DNA from: Bdellovibrio sp. qaytius
GTDB taxonomy: Bacteria; Bdellovibrionota; Bdellovibrionia; Bdellovibrionales; Bdellovibrionaceae
Length of the DNA: 64,000 nt
Assembly (NCBI GenBank): GCA_004011035.1
Contig: CP025734.1
Coordinates: 952,001 to 1,016,000 of the forward strand
Direction of reading: 5' to 3'
Shown: one piece after another, positions 1-8,318 of the stretch
How positions within the stretch are numbered: position 1 is the first letter of the stretch
Layout: each line of letters starts with the position of its first letter
Program-made: the position numbers and the translations under genes
The notes under the pieces: generated by a model
What the model saw: only the letters and a program-made list of their open reading frames with translations
The model's database searches: none
Told to the model about the DNA's origin: nothing

Positions 1-994
1 TACGCTTAGCTTTGTCTTTTTCAAGAAAGAACTTCGCCACATCAGGAATATCAGATTTACGTTCACGTAAACCTGGCAAAGTAATTTTATGAGCTGAAAT
101 TCTAAAATACAGATCTTCACGAAATTTCTTTTCAGCGATCATTTGTTTTAAAGGCTGATTCGTCGCTGCTACAACACGCACATCAACATGAAATGATTCT
201 TTCGAACCTACTTTTTTAACTTCGCCTGTTTCTAAAAACCGTAAAAGTTTAGCCTGTTGGCTTAAAGGTAAGGCTTCGATTTCATCTAAAAATAAATCAC
301 CACCATGAGCAGCTTCACAAAGACCGACTTTATTTTGGTCGGCGCCTGTGAATGATCCTTTGATGTGGCCGAAAAATTCTGATTCAAATAAATTTTCTGG
401 AATACCAGCGCAGTTAATCGTCACAAAAGGCTTAGCGCCTTCTTGCTGGGCTAATAATCTTGCAATAACATCTTTGCCAGTTCCAGTTTCGCCTTCGATA
501 AGAACTGAACTGCGTTCGCCTTTAAGCGAAGCTACAGTTTTTCGAACTTGCTCCATGGCTTGCGAATTTCCAACGAGAGTTGTTTTTTTGTGATTTGAAT
601 ATTCAACTTGGCGCAATTGCCAGTAAGCCATGATTTTATCTAAAATCATCGTTACTTCGGCTGCGATCAAGGGTTTTGCTAAAAATCGAGCGGCCCCTGA
701 TTTGATGGCCATTTCCATGTTCTGGCGATTTAAGTCTCCAGACATCGAAACGATTTCAGTTTGCGGATTTTTTTTCAAGAGTTGTGAAATGATGGCTGGC
801 CCATCAGGAGTTTCACCGACTTTTGAAAGTATGTGCATGTCGACCATAGCTGCATGGTAAAAAACATGATCCGGAATCAAATCTGGTTTTGTAGCTATAA
901 AAACTTTAAAGCCCGCAGGAGCCATTAGTTTTACAGAATTAGCAAGCATTGCATCATCGTCAACGATGATTAAATTTAGTAAATCAGTAGACAT
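1..994 (-). CDS. Sigma-54-dependent response regulator (NtrC family), 3' truncated by window edge
   Basis: Reading the minus strand from the ATG at 992-994 gives an uninterrupted 331-residue frame that runs off the left edge. Residues 1-120 form a receiver domain with the acidic cluster VDDD at 11-14, the probable phospho-acceptor D52 in AAMVDMHI, and a conserved lysine in FLAKPL. A sigma-54 AAA+ domain follows: Walker A GETGTGKD, the sigma-54 contact loop GSFTGA (GAFTGA family), Walker B DLFLDEIE and the arginine-finger stretch FREDLYFRI. The DNA-binding C-terminus lies outside the window. The protein should activate sigma-54 promoters after phosphorylation by an unknown kinase. It is divergent from serA with only 27 bases between the two start codons. 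Confidence 0.93.
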   Translation of the reverse strand, partial: MSTDLLNLIIVDDDAMLANSVKLMAPAGFKVFIATKPDLIPDHVFYHAAMVDMHILSKVGETPDGPAIISQLLKKNPQTEIVSMSGDLNRQNMEMAIKSGAARFLAKPLIAAEVTMILDKIMAYWQLRQVEYSNHKKTTLVGNSQAMEQVRKTVASLKGERSSVLIEGETGTGKDVIARLLAQQEGAKPFVTINCAGIPENLFESEFFGHIKGSFTGADQNKVGLCEAAHGGDLFLDEIEALPLSQQAKLLRFLETGEVKKVGSKESFHVDVRVVAATNQPLKQMIAEKKFREDLYFRISAHKITLPGLRERKSDIPDVAKFFLEKDKAKR

Positions 995-1004
995 TGTTTT
1001 ATTC

Positions 1005-1016
1005 TATTCTAGAATA
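1005..1016. promoter_or_regulatory. 12-bp perfect palindrome between divergent regulator and serA
   Basis: TATTCTAGAATA is perfectly self-complementary and fills much of the 27-base gap between the response-regulator start (994) and the serA start (1022). Neither gene has a clear ribosome-binding site here. A dimeric repressor or autoregulation by the regulator is possible, but a short AT-rich palindrome can also arise by chance. Confidence 0.25.
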
Positions 1017-1021
1017 AATGC

Positions 1022-2239
1022 ATGTCAAAAATTAAAATTTTACTTGCTGAAGGAATCCACCCCGTTGCTCAAGAAAAGCTACAGGCTGAAGGATATATTG
1101 TTGACTTGATTAAGCATGCTCCGGCTGAAGACGAGTATTTAAAATTACTATCTGGGTATCAAGTCTTAGGGATTCGTTCTAAATCAGAATTAACAGCTAA
1201 GATTTTAAAAAATAACCCGCATTTGTTAGCGATTGGTGCATTTTGTATTGGCACAAATCAAATTGATCTAGCCTCAGCGACTGAAGTGGGAATTCCTGCT
1301 TTTAACGCTCCCCATAGTAATACACGCTCAGTGGCTGAATTAGTGATTGCAGAAATGATTGCACTTTCTCGTCAGCTTTGTGATCGCAGTAACATGGCAC
1401 ATCGTGGTGAGTGGGTTAAATCTGCCGATGGATCACGCGAAGTGCGCGGTAAAACTTTAGGTATCATCGGTTACGGTCATATCGGCAGTCAGCTGAGTGT
1501 TATGGCTGAAGCCATGGGTATGCGCGTGATGTTTTATGATGTTATAAAAAAATTACCTCTTGGTAATGCTCAACCTAAAACAAAATTAGATGATTTATTA
1601 GCGACAGCAGATTTTATCAGTTTGCATGTGCCAGAAACACCTGAAACAAAAAATATGATTTCAAAAGATCAGCTCTTTAAAATGAAAAAAGGCAGCTTTT
1701 TAATCAATGCTTCACGTGGCACTGTGGTTAACATTGAAGATTTAGTTTTAGCCTTAAAAGAAAACCAATTAGGCGGATGCGCGATTGACGTGTTTCCGAT
1801 TGAACCGTCATCGAATAAAGAATCTTTTAAATCAGATTTACAAAATTTAAAAAATGTTATTTTAACTCCGCACATCGGCGGCAGCACTGAAGAAGCGCAG
1901 TACGCCATTGGTTTAGAAGTGGCTGAAAGTTTTCGTAAGTTTTTACAAACGGGAACAACAGCTGGCGCGGTTAATTTTCCGAATGTAGATTTAGTGGCGA
2001 AAACTAATGTGACGCGACTTATGAACGTTCATAAAAATGAGCCCGGCGTGTTAGGTGAAATCAATGGTTACATCTCTGAAGCTGGCGCAAATATTCAAGC
2101 TCAGTATTTATCAACTGATTCAAAAATCGGTTATTTAGTTGTTGATCTTGAAATGGATAAAGCCAAGCTTACAACAGCTCAGCTGATTGATAAAATTCAA
2201 AAATCGTCGCGAAATATTAAAACCCATCAGGTGTTTTAA
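1022..2239 (+). CDS. serA: D-3-phosphoglycerate dehydrogenase
   Basis: The 405-residue product catalyses the first step of serine synthesis, oxidising 3-phosphoglycerate with NAD+. It has the Rossmann motif GIIGYGHIGS, the catalytic arginine in INASRGTVV, the glutamate in AIDVFPIEP and the histidine in TPHIGGSTEE. The C-terminal 75 residues (NVTRLMNVHKNEPGVLGEI onward) look like an ACT domain, which in this family senses serine. The length matches the E. coli-type short enzyme of about 410 residues. There is no clear Shine-Dalgarno sequence before the ATG, so the message may be leaderless or the start weak. Its TAA overlaps the stop of the converging zinc-ribbon gene in a shared TTAA. Confidence 0.95.
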   Translation: MSKIKILLAEGIHPVAQEKLQAEGYIVDLIKHAPAEDEYLKLLSGYQVLGIRSKSELTAKILKNNPHLLAIGAFCIGTNQIDLASATEVGIPAFNAPHSNTRSVAELVIAEMIALSRQLCDRSNMAHRGEWVKSADGSREVRGKTLGIIGYGHIGSQLSVMAEAMGMRVMFYDVIKKLPLGNAQPKTKLDDLLATADFISLHVPETPETKNMISKDQLFKMKKGSFLINASRGTVVNIEDLVLALKENQLGGCAIDVFPIEPSSNKESFKSDLQNLKNVILTPHIGGSTEEAQYAIGLEVAESFRKFLQTGTTAGAVNFPNVDLVAKTNVTRLMNVHKNEPGVLGEINGYISEAGANIQAQYLSTDSKIGYLVVDLEMDKAKLTTAQLIDKIQKSSRNIKTHQVF

Positions 2240-2640
2240 GTCAGAATTTTACGACCATCGCGCTCTGGGTATGGATCTTTGAGCGCAATTTTTACGACAG
2301 TCGTACATTTTTGACAGACCACCTCATGGTCTTCATATAAAATACCTCTTTTAAATTTGATATTCTCTTTACAGTGCGGGCAAGCCACTTGGCCGTGATG
2401 AATTTTAAATCGAGCTTTTTCAGCATCTAAAGCCTGATAAAGACCGATCACAAAAAATAACGGCGTTAAAAAGACATCATAAACGGGGATAAAAAAAGTA
2501 ACAAAAGCTAAGCCCCAAAAAATAAGTAATTTTATAAGGATATTTTTAACGATCTCTATTTTTAAGAAACGGCGAACATGCAAAGTGCCAGTTTGTTGTT
2601 CGTCACTGGGCGTATTCGCCCGAATGAGAATTTGTTCCAT
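2236..2640 (-). CDS. Membrane-anchored zinc-ribbon protein, paralog A
   Basis: This 134-residue protein has no family name I recognise. Residues 1-25 are polar and end in TGTLHVRRF. Two hydrophobic segments follow (about 33-70), then a zinc-ribbon-like pair CPHC...CQKC in the last 50 residues. A GAGG ribosome-binding site lies five bases before the ATG. The gene at 3572-3934 is a clear paralog with the same order of parts: an RRF motif, two hydrophobic segments, then CPKC and CQNC. The metal-binding end is probably cytoplasmic or membrane-proximal. The function is unknown. Confidence 0.8.
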   Translation of the reverse strand: MEQILIRANTPSDEQQTGTLHVRRFLKIEIVKNILIKLLIFWGLAFVTFFIPVYDVFLTPLFFVIGLYQALDAEKARFKIHHGQVACPHCKENIKFKRGILYEDHEVVCQKCTTVVKIALKDPYPERDGRKILT

Positions 2641-2759
2641 ACGTGCCTCACCTTGAATATCACTCTAACAGAATTTTAAAAATAATCAGTAATTGATGCC
2701 AATCATAATTCTATGCTGTGCAGAAATGCTCTGCTCCGTTGACACACTAAATGTGATTT

Positions 2760-3575
2760 ATGTCAGGCCTAAGATTTGTAACGGATTTAGCTGTGATCAA
2801 AGCGATAACGGCAAATCTATTTAAAGGCTTACTCGGGCTATGGCTACTGCTATGTCCATGTCTATCTTTTGGTCAAGGGCACTCAAACGCGCGCCTAGGC
2901 GTAGTTTTCGACTTAGATTGGACCCTGTTAAATTCAACGACTCAGGCCATGGTACAAGCCGAACCTATTAATACATTTCAATATGAAGGTAAGTGGTATC
3001 GCATTACTTACGGGGTGGCACAGGCGATTAAAAAGCTTCATGATCAGGGTATTGAAGTCTCACTTTTTAGTGGCGGCACAAGTGAGCGTAATGACTTTGC
3101 GGCGAAAATTATTGAACAACAAGTGAATGATCTTTTAGAAAGACGTGATTTTAAATTTAAACAAATTTTAGATCTGCAAGATTTGCTGGTTGTGAGTCAA
3201 GATCCTCAAGCGCGCTTTGCTGATAAATATAAAAAAGAACTCTCAAGATTTTTTGATATCGAACACACTTTGATTGTTGATGATATGATGGCTTTTTCAG
3301 TTAAGGGCCAAGAAAAAAACTTAGTGTGGTTAGGTAAAACCTATAACGATCGCCCACGCTTTGAATTGCAAAATATCGAAGCTCTTGAGAGCACAGTGTA
3401 TTCAGCACCAAATTACGACGAGTGGATTCGCGATAGAAATAAAATTGCCACAGCTGTTACTGATATTTTAAAAGCTAAAGAAATTATGAACCAAAGAAAC
3501 ATCAGCTTCCCTGACGCTTTTTATACAGTAGATCCGTATAAAACAAAATTTCCTATGTGTGGAAACCTTTTTTAA
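2760..3575 (+). CDS. Exported HAD-superfamily phosphatase-like protein
   Basis: The 271-residue product has a hydrophobic N-terminal segment (about 20-38, GLLGLWLLLCPCLSFGQG) that looks like a signal peptide or anchor. HAD motif I follows as FDLDWTLLN, with motif II SGG (LFSGGTS) and motif IV VDD (LIVDDMMAF). HAD enzymes are mostly magnesium-dependent phosphatases using the first aspartate, and this one would act outside the cytoplasm. The ATG at 2760 leaves a long n-region, so the in-frame GTG at 2793 is an alternative start. A TTGACA at 2739-2744 could be part of a promoter, but no matching -10 box is evident. It lies between two zinc-ribbon paralogs. Confidence 0.75.
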   Translation: MSGLRFVTDLAVIKAITANLFKGLLGLWLLLCPCLSFGQGHSNARLGVVFDLDWTLLNSTTQAMVQAEPINTFQYEGKWYRITYGVAQAIKKLHDQGIEVSLFSGGTSERNDFAAKIIEQQVNDLLERRDFKFKQILDLQDLLVVSQDPQARFADKYKKELSRFFDIEHTLIVDDMMAFSVKGQEKNLVWLGKTYNDRPRFELQNIEALESTVYSAPNYDEWIRDRNKIATAVTDILKAKEIMNQRNISFPDAFYTVDPYKTKFPMCGNLF

Positions 3576-3934
3576 AAAATAATTTTAATTGTCGTTACGC
3601 AGTTCTGACAAATCACTTTATGACCTTCAGAAAAATCTGCTTTTTTTAAGAGAACGGGTTCTTTGCACTTAGGGCAGGGCACACTTCCACTTAAAATTTG
3701 TAATTTAGTTTTTTGTTTTTTGAGAGAAAGATAAATCCCCAATCCAAAAAATGACGGTGTTAAGATAAAATGAAGCCCTGGAATCAATACAGTAAATAAA
3801 GCAATGCTCCAATAAAGCGACAATGTCTTAGCTACGTTTTTAGTAATTTCTGAAGGTTTGAAACGACGAATTTGCGCCGTTCCTTTTTGCTCTGGTTCAC
3901 TCGCGTTGTAAGCTGTAATTTCAACTTGATCCAT
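3572..3934 (-). CDS. Membrane-anchored zinc-ribbon protein, paralog B
   Basis: This 120-residue paralog of the 2236-2640 product has the same architecture: a polar N-terminus ending KGTAQIRRF, two hydrophobic segments (about 38-68) and a C-terminal zinc ribbon with CPKC and CQNC pairs. An AGGA ribosome-binding site lies seven bases before the ATG. It starts nine bases after the FAD-linked dehydrogenase stop, so it is probably the last gene of the bolA-grxD-DUF2892-dehydrogenase operon. Its stop overlaps that of the HAD gene in a TTAA tetranucleotide, as paralog A does with serA. The function is unknown. Confidence 0.78.
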   Translation of the reverse strand: MDQVEITAYNASEPEQKGTAQIRRFKPSEITKNVAKTLSLYWSIALFTVLIPGLHFILTPSFFGLGIYLSLKKQKTKLQILSGSVPCPKCKEPVLLKKADFSEGHKVICQNCVTTIKIIF

Positions 3935-3943
3935 CGTTCGTTC

Positions 3944-5326
3944 CTAGTCGATGACTTTTCCTGGGTTAATGATGTTATCAGGATCAAAAACTTTTTTGAT
4001 GCCTCTCATAATTTCAATTTCAGCGTTCGATCTGGTGTAATTTAAAAAAGATTTTTTAGATAAACCCACACCGTGTTCGGCTGAAATGCTTCCACTTTGG
4101 CTTTTGACCGCAGCAAAAACTAATTCATCCACCTTGCGGCATTCTTTAACAAAAATATCTTTTGTCATGCCATCAGGACGTAAAATATTAATATGTAAAT
4201 TACCATCACCAATGTGACCAAACCAAACCACTTCCCAAGTGGGGTAAGCTTTCGTTAAAACTTGATCAAGTTCAGTCATGAACGCCGGAACTTTTGAAAT
4301 CGCCACAGCAATATCATTTTTGTACGGAGAATATTTTGATAATGATTCGCTGATATCTTCGCGGTAACGCCAAAAAGTTTGCGCCTGTGCTTCAGATTGC
4401 GAAATGACGCCGTCTATGATCATGCCTTTTTCTAAGCACGACTCGAACACCTGCATAATTTTTTCTTCAGCTTCAGCGGTCGGGCATTCAACTTCACACA
4501 CGACATAGAATTCAGTCACAGTTTCAAAAGGGCGCGGCAGATCTGTGGCTGCATGTAAAACTTTTTGTAAGGCTTTTTCAGAGAACATTTCGTAAGCCTG
4601 CATAGGACAAGTTTTTTTAAACTCAGCAAAAACTTTCATAACTGATGACATATGATCTAAGGCTAAGACTAAAACTTTTAATTCAGGCGGTTTTGGAGCT
4701 AATTTAATTGTAGCTTCGGTGATAAAACCTAAGATACCTTCGCTGCCGATAAATAAATGTCTAAGATCAAGCCCCGTCGCATTTTTAACTAAGCCATTGT
4801 TTAATTCTAAAACTTCGCCCGTACCGGTCACAACTTTTAAGCCCACAACCCAATCGCGTGTTAGGCCGTAACGAACAACTTTAATACCACCAGCATTCGT
4901 TGCGATATTGCCCCCCATTTGTGAACTTCCGCTGGCTGCGAAATCAACAGGGTAAAGTAATCCTTTATCTAAAGCATAGTTTTGTAATTCTTCAGTGATC
5001 ATGCCGGGCTGAATTTTAACTGTGGCATCGGTTTCATTAAATTCGATCACTTTATTCATACGCTCAAAGCTAACAACAGCTTCACCATGAGTAGCACAAG
5101 CAGCGCCACTCAAACCTGTGCGGCCACCCGAAGGCACTAACGCAATTTTATGTTTACGAGCCCAGTGAACGATTTCAACAACATCCGTTGTCGATTCAGG
5201 AAATAAAATAACTGAGGCTTTAATGTCGTAGTAAGTCGTCCAATCTTTACCGTAGTAAGATAACGAATCTGCATCAGTTTTAATTTGTTGGGGAGCTAGT
5301 TGTAATTCGGTAAGGTATGAATCCAT
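3944..5326 (-). CDS. FAD-linked 2-hydroxyacid dehydrogenase (GlcD / D-lactate dehydrogenase family)
   Basis: The 460-residue protein has an FAD-binding type 4 domain (about 35-210) with ALVPSGGRTGLSG and GGNIATNAGG, which hold the flavin. The C-terminal FAD-oxidase domain carries the metal and active-site signatures GHIGDGNLHINI and SAEHGVG. Family members oxidise D-lactate, glycolate or D-2-hydroxyglutarate and pass electrons to quinone or cytochrome. The sequence alone does not settle the substrate. No iron-sulfur domain is fused and no glcE or glcF lies nearby, which favours a single-subunit D-lactate or D-2-hydroxyglutarate type enzyme. It lies eight bases after the DUF2892 gene. Confidence 0.9.
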   Translation of the reverse strand: MDSYLTELQLAPQQIKTDADSLSYYGKDWTTYYDIKASVILFPESTTDVVEIVHWARKHKIALVPSGGRTGLSGAACATHGEAVVSFERMNKVIEFNETDATVKIQPGMITEELQNYALDKGLLYPVDFAASGSSQMGGNIATNAGGIKVVRYGLTRDWVVGLKVVTGTGEVLELNNGLVKNATGLDLRHLFIGSEGILGFITEATIKLAPKPPELKVLVLALDHMSSVMKVFAEFKKTCPMQAYEMFSEKALQKVLHAATDLPRPFETVTEFYVVCEVECPTAEAEEKIMQVFESCLEKGMIIDGVISQSEAQAQTFWRYREDISESLSKYSPYKNDIAVAISKVPAFMTELDQVLTKAYPTWEVVWFGHIGDGNLHINILRPDGMTKDIFVKECRKVDELVFAAVKSQSGSISAEHGVGLSKKSFLNYTRSNAEIEIMRGIKKVFDPDNIINPGKVID

Positions 5327-5334
5327 ACCCTAAA

Positions 5335-5517
5335 TCATCGCAAAGTTCTGATCCGAAAGAAAGAATATATTGGGCATAGACCCCATCCAGCAGTGGCAAG
5401 ACCATATAAACCTAAGGCATAAAACCATAAAGGCCCGCCAGCCACAGCGTAAGATAGGGCAAAAACAGAGATTAAAAAGCGAAAGGCTCTATCCCATAGA
5501 GCCACATTACATAACAT
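5335..5517 (-). CDS. DUF2892 small inner-membrane protein
   Basis: A 60-residue, two-helix membrane protein with the ending GLCPIYSFFRI, which is typical of the DUF2892 (YgaP-like transmembrane) family. In other proteins this domain is often fused to or encoded beside rhodanese or sulfur-transfer functions. Here it stands alone, seven bases after the grxD stop and eight before the dehydrogenase start, so it belongs to the same operon. Its molecular role is not established. Confidence 0.8.
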   Translation of the reverse strand: MLCNVALWDRAFRFLISVFALSYAVAGGPLWFYALGLYGLATAGWGLCPIYSFFRIRTLR

Positions 5518-5524
5518 CGACTAA

Positions 5525-5833
5525 TTAGTTTTTAATTAGATCTTGAAGTTCGCCGGCTTGGTACATTTCCATCATGATGTCTGAACCACCAACAAGTTTT
5601 TTGTTGATGTAAAGTTGTGGAATTGTCGGCCAGTTGCCGTAGTCTTTAATGCCTTGGCGAATTTCTTCGTCATCAAGAACATTCACATCTTTAAATTGAA
5701 CGCCGATATCTTGTAAAATAGCCGTCGCGCGAGCTGAAAAACCGCACATAGGAAATTGTTGCGAGCCCTTCATAAAAAGTACGATTTTGTTATCGTTTAA
5801 TAAAGTGTCGATTTTTGTTTTAACGTCAGACAT
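5525..5833 (-). CDS. grxD: Monothiol glutaredoxin, Grx4 type
   Basis: The 102-residue protein has the monothiol active site CGFS at residues 30-33 (QFPMCGFSARA), the conserved lysine K22, the cis-proline motif WPTIPQLYI and the glutathione-binding GGSD. Grx4-type proteins bind a [2Fe-2S] cluster as homodimers or as heterodimers with BolA proteins and deliver clusters. The bolA gene directly upstream in the same operon supports that partnership. A GGAGAC ribosome-binding site precedes the ATG. Confidence 0.96.
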   Translation of the reverse strand: MSDVKTKIDTLLNDNKIVLFMKGSQQFPMCGFSARATAILQDIGVQFKDVNVLDDEEIRQGIKDYGNWPTIPQLYINKKLVGGSDIMMEMYQAGELQDLIKN

Positions 5834-5857
5834 GTTCTAGTCTCCTATTTATTTTAA

Positions 5858-6100
5858 TTATTGTTTGATAGCTGTTTTGATTGATAAAGCATGCACTTCG
5901 CCAGTTTTTAATTCTGGTCCGAAAGCTTTCATAACATGCTGGTGTTGTTCGATTCTAGATAAGCCTTTAAAGGCCTGACTTTTTACAGCCACTTCCCAGT
6001 GGTCAGAAGTTCCTGTTGTGTCAAAAACCTGAATTTCAGAATTCGGGTCAGCGTCGGGATAGTGTTCTTGCAATCTTTGTTTCATCTGATCTAATGTCAT
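5858..6100 (-). CDS. bolA: BolA family protein
   Basis: The likely protein is 80 residues starting at the ATG at 6098-6100 (MTLDQMKQRLQEHY). A longer in-frame start at 6181 would lie inside the diverging sulfatase gene and adds no conserved sequence. The fold signature GLSRIEQHQHVMKAFG contains the conserved histidine that contributes to cluster binding with Grx4. BolA and Grx4 form an iron-sulfur cluster assembly or regulatory pair, and they are adjacent here (24 bases apart). The start codon lies only four bases from the ATG of the divergent gene, so its promoter must lie inside that neighbour's coding region. Confidence 0.9.
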   Translation of the reverse strand: MTLDQMKQRLQEHYPDADPNSEIQVFDTTGTSDHWEVAVKSQAFKGLSRIEQHQHVMKAFGPELKTGEVHALSIKTAIKQ

Positions 6101-6104
6101 AGAT

Positions 6105-7901
6105 ATGAGTGATAACAAAAATCCATCTCTGAAGCAAGGAGCAGCCGCTCTTGGTTTGGCTAAACAAACGCTAATCTTCACTATATTGCTTTTAGCTATC
6201 TATACGGGAATCAGAATTCTGTTTTTCGTATGGAATTTTGTACAATTTCGTCAGTTCACTGCTGCAGAAATAGCTTTTAGTTTTCTTCACGGCTTACGTT
6301 TTGATGCTGTGATCGTTATTCCCGTCGTCTTCATTTCAATTTTGGCCTTACTTATTCCAAGCAAAGTTCTGCGCTATCTGGCCTTAAATGCGATAATACT
6401 TGCTCATGCGGTGCTCTTATTTGGAAACTTTATTGATGTAGAATTAGTGAATTTCATGGGCCGTCGATTCACAAGATCAAGTTTGTATTTAGCTACCGAA
6501 GGTCAAAATTCAAACATGCTTCAGTACGGTTGGTTAGCGTTGATCACGTTTTTGGGCTTAAGTTTATTCATATTTATCAGTTATAAAATGTATTTTAAAA
6601 TTAGACCTGAAGTCGTGCTGCTTTCGCTTAAAGTTAAAACCCTCTTTGTCATTCTGATGCTTCCAATTGTAATTATTTTTGGGCGCGGCGGCTTTCAACT
6701 TAAGCCGATTAGTTTTGTCGATGCTAAAATATTGCCGCATCAGTTTTCACATCACTTAATTTTAAATACGAGTTTTACATTCTTAAAAAGTTTCAGTAAA
6801 TCGACGTTTCAAAAAGAAAAATACTTCACTGAAACAGAGCTGTTGAAATATTTAAATCCAGCGCAAACAACTAAAACAAACCCTGTGCAAATCGCAAACG
6901 GGTATAATTTAGTGATCGTCATCGTTGAGAGTTTATCAAAAGAATATTTATCACCAAAGCGCACTCCCTTCTTGGCTGATCTGACCAAAAAAGGTGTGTA
7001 TTTTGATAAATCCTACGCTAATGGCCGCAGATCTATTGAAGGAATCGCGTCGATTTTAGCTGGGATTCCAGCTCTTATGGAAGAGCCTTTTTTAAATTCA
7101 GAATTTTCGACAAATGAATTTATGGGGCTGGGACAGTTATTTAAAAAGAAAAACTACACCACAAGTTTTTTTCACGGCGCTAAAAACGGAACCATGCGCT
7201 TTGATGTGTTTACAAAAGCCAGTGGCTTTGATCAGTATTTTGGTAAAAATGAATTTCCTGATCAAAGCAAAGATGATGGGTTTTGGGGTATTTACGATGA
7301 GCCGTTTTTGCAATTTACTTGCGAAAAAATGACGGGCTTTGCACAGCCGTTTGCCTCAGTTATTTTTACTTTATCTTCGCATCAGCCGTTTAAAGTGCCT
7401 GAAGATTTCGATAAAACTTATCAAGGTGCGCCTGGTGAAAACCCTATCTTAAAATCAATTAGTTATGTTGATCATTCGCTAAAAAATTATATGGATTGTG
7501 CCAGAAAACAACCTTGGTTTGATAAAACGGTTTTTGTTTTTGTCGCAGATCATACAGGGCCAACAGTTGATCCTGCGAATGCTGAATTTGAACATCTGTA
7601 TGAAATTCCAATTTTATTTTACACAAAAAACATCGAGATTTTACAGGGGTTAAACACGAATCAATACGCTCAGCAGATTGATTTGTTTCCGACGTTTAAC
7701 GCGTTATTTGATTTGGGGTATATGAATACGAATCACTTAGCCAGATCGCTTTACAGTCAAGGGCCTAAGACGATTGCGCTCTATTTGGATAACCACTACG
7801 AGCTTGTGGGCGACACCGAAAAAACTGAGAACCATTTAAAGGCGATTAAACAGTATTTTAGCGAAGGTCTTTACGATAATCGCTTGTATTTTCCGAGGTA
7901 A
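6105..7901 (+). CDS. LTA synthase-like membrane sulfatase / phosphoglycerol transferase
   Basis: The 598-residue protein has about five N-terminal membrane segments (residues 20-200) and a periplasmic alkaline-phosphatase-fold sulfatase domain. The first metal site is in NLVIVIVESLS and the nucleophile serine is in NGRRSIEGIASI. The conserved histidine stretch is FTLSSHQPF and the metal-binding DH pair is in FVADHTGP. Relatives move phosphoglycerol or phosphoethanolamine groups onto lipids or glucans (LtaS, OpgB, EptA). As this is a Gram-negative-type cell, an envelope lipid or glucan substrate is more likely than lipoteichoic acid. The start is four bases from the bolA start and no ribosome-binding site is visible. 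Confidence 0.88.
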   Translation: MSDNKNPSLKQGAAALGLAKQTLIFTILLLAIYTGIRILFFVWNFVQFRQFTAAEIAFSFLHGLRFDAVIVIPVVFISILALLIPSKVLRYLALNAIILAHAVLLFGNFIDVELVNFMGRRFTRSSLYLATEGQNSNMLQYGWLALITFLGLSLFIFISYKMYFKIRPEVVLLSLKVKTLFVILMLPIVIIFGRGGFQLKPISFVDAKILPHQFSHHLILNTSFTFLKSFSKSTFQKEKYFTETELLKYLNPAQTTKTNPVQIANGYNLVIVIVESLSKEYLSPKRTPFLADLTKKGVYFDKSYANGRRSIEGIASILAGIPALMEEPFLNSEFSTNEFMGLGQLFKKKNYTTSFFHGAKNGTMRFDVFTKASGFDQYFGKNEFPDQSKDDGFWGIYDEPFLQFTCEKMTGFAQPFASVIFTLSSHQPFKVPEDFDKTYQGAPGENPILKSISYVDHSLKNYMDCARKQPWFDKTVFVFVADHTGPTVDPANAEFEHLYEIPILFYTKNIEILQGLNTNQYAQQIDLFPTFNALFDLGYMNTNHLARSLYSQGPKTIALYLDNHYELVGDTEKTENHLKAIKQYFSEGLYDNRLYFPR

Positions 7902-7918
7902 AACATTACAAAAATCAC

Positions 7919-8257
7919 ATGTCTGATTACGGTGATTATTTTACTCCTGCCTCGGAGTCTCATCAAAAAATAGAAAAAGCCAAAGCGCGCGAAATGCGTA
8001 AATCAACCTATTGGAAACAAGTGCTCGGCAAGGGCACATGTTATCACTGCGAAAAAAAATTCAAAGCTGAAGATCTAACAATGGATCATTTAATTCCGAT
8101 CGCCCGCGGTGGCAAAACAGACAAGAAAAACTGTGTGCCCAGCTGCAAAGAATGCAACACAAAAAAAGGCCACAAAACCAGAGCAGAAATGGCTATGGAA
8201 ACATTAGCTGCAAATAACCCTACAAAAGAAAATTCAGACGACTCGTCAGACGAGTAG
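7919..8257 (+). CDS. HNH endonuclease domain protein
   Basis: This 112-residue protein has a compact HNH nuclease domain. The zinc pair CYHC is followed by the catalytic stretch TMDHLIPIARGG, then NCVPSCKECNTKKG, which holds the second cysteine pair and the HNH asparagine. The tail is acidic. Small HNH proteins of this type nick or cut DNA, but many are housekeeping proteins of unknown role. It starts 17 bases after the sulfatase stop and may be co-transcribed. No methylase or phage genes lie nearby. Confidence 0.88.
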   Translation: MSDYGDYFTPASESHQKIEKAKAREMRKSTYWKQVLGKGTCYHCEKKFKAEDLTMDHLIPIARGGKTDKKNCVPSCKECNTKKGHKTRAEMAMETLAANNPTKENSDDSSDE

Positions 8258-8274
8258 TGGCTCTTAAAATGCAA

Positions 8275-8304
8275 AAGGCAAGATTGCTTACGCCATCTTG
8301 CCTT
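8275..8304. terminator. Perfect 10-bp hairpin, probable terminator
   Basis: AAGGCAAGAT at 8275-8284 pairs perfectly with ATCTTGCCTT at 8295-8304 around a 10-base loop. There is no T-run on the plus side. On the minus strand the hairpin is followed by a T-rich stretch (TTTGCATTTTAAG). It could terminate the HNH gene or serve the minus-strand gene at 8421-8867. Confidence 0.4.
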
Positions 8305-8318
8305 AAGTAGCTTTCGAG

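Noticed and set aside
6105-7901. Calling the sulfatase-fold protein a true lipoteichoic acid synthase
   Set aside because: The nucleophile motif (RRSIEG, serine) and the Gram-negative-type envelope genes point to an OpgB- or EptA-like transferase, so only the family is assigned.
7919-8257. HNH protein as part of a restriction or anti-phage island
   Set aside because: No methylase, helicase or toxin genes lie nearby, and the flanks are housekeeping-like genes.
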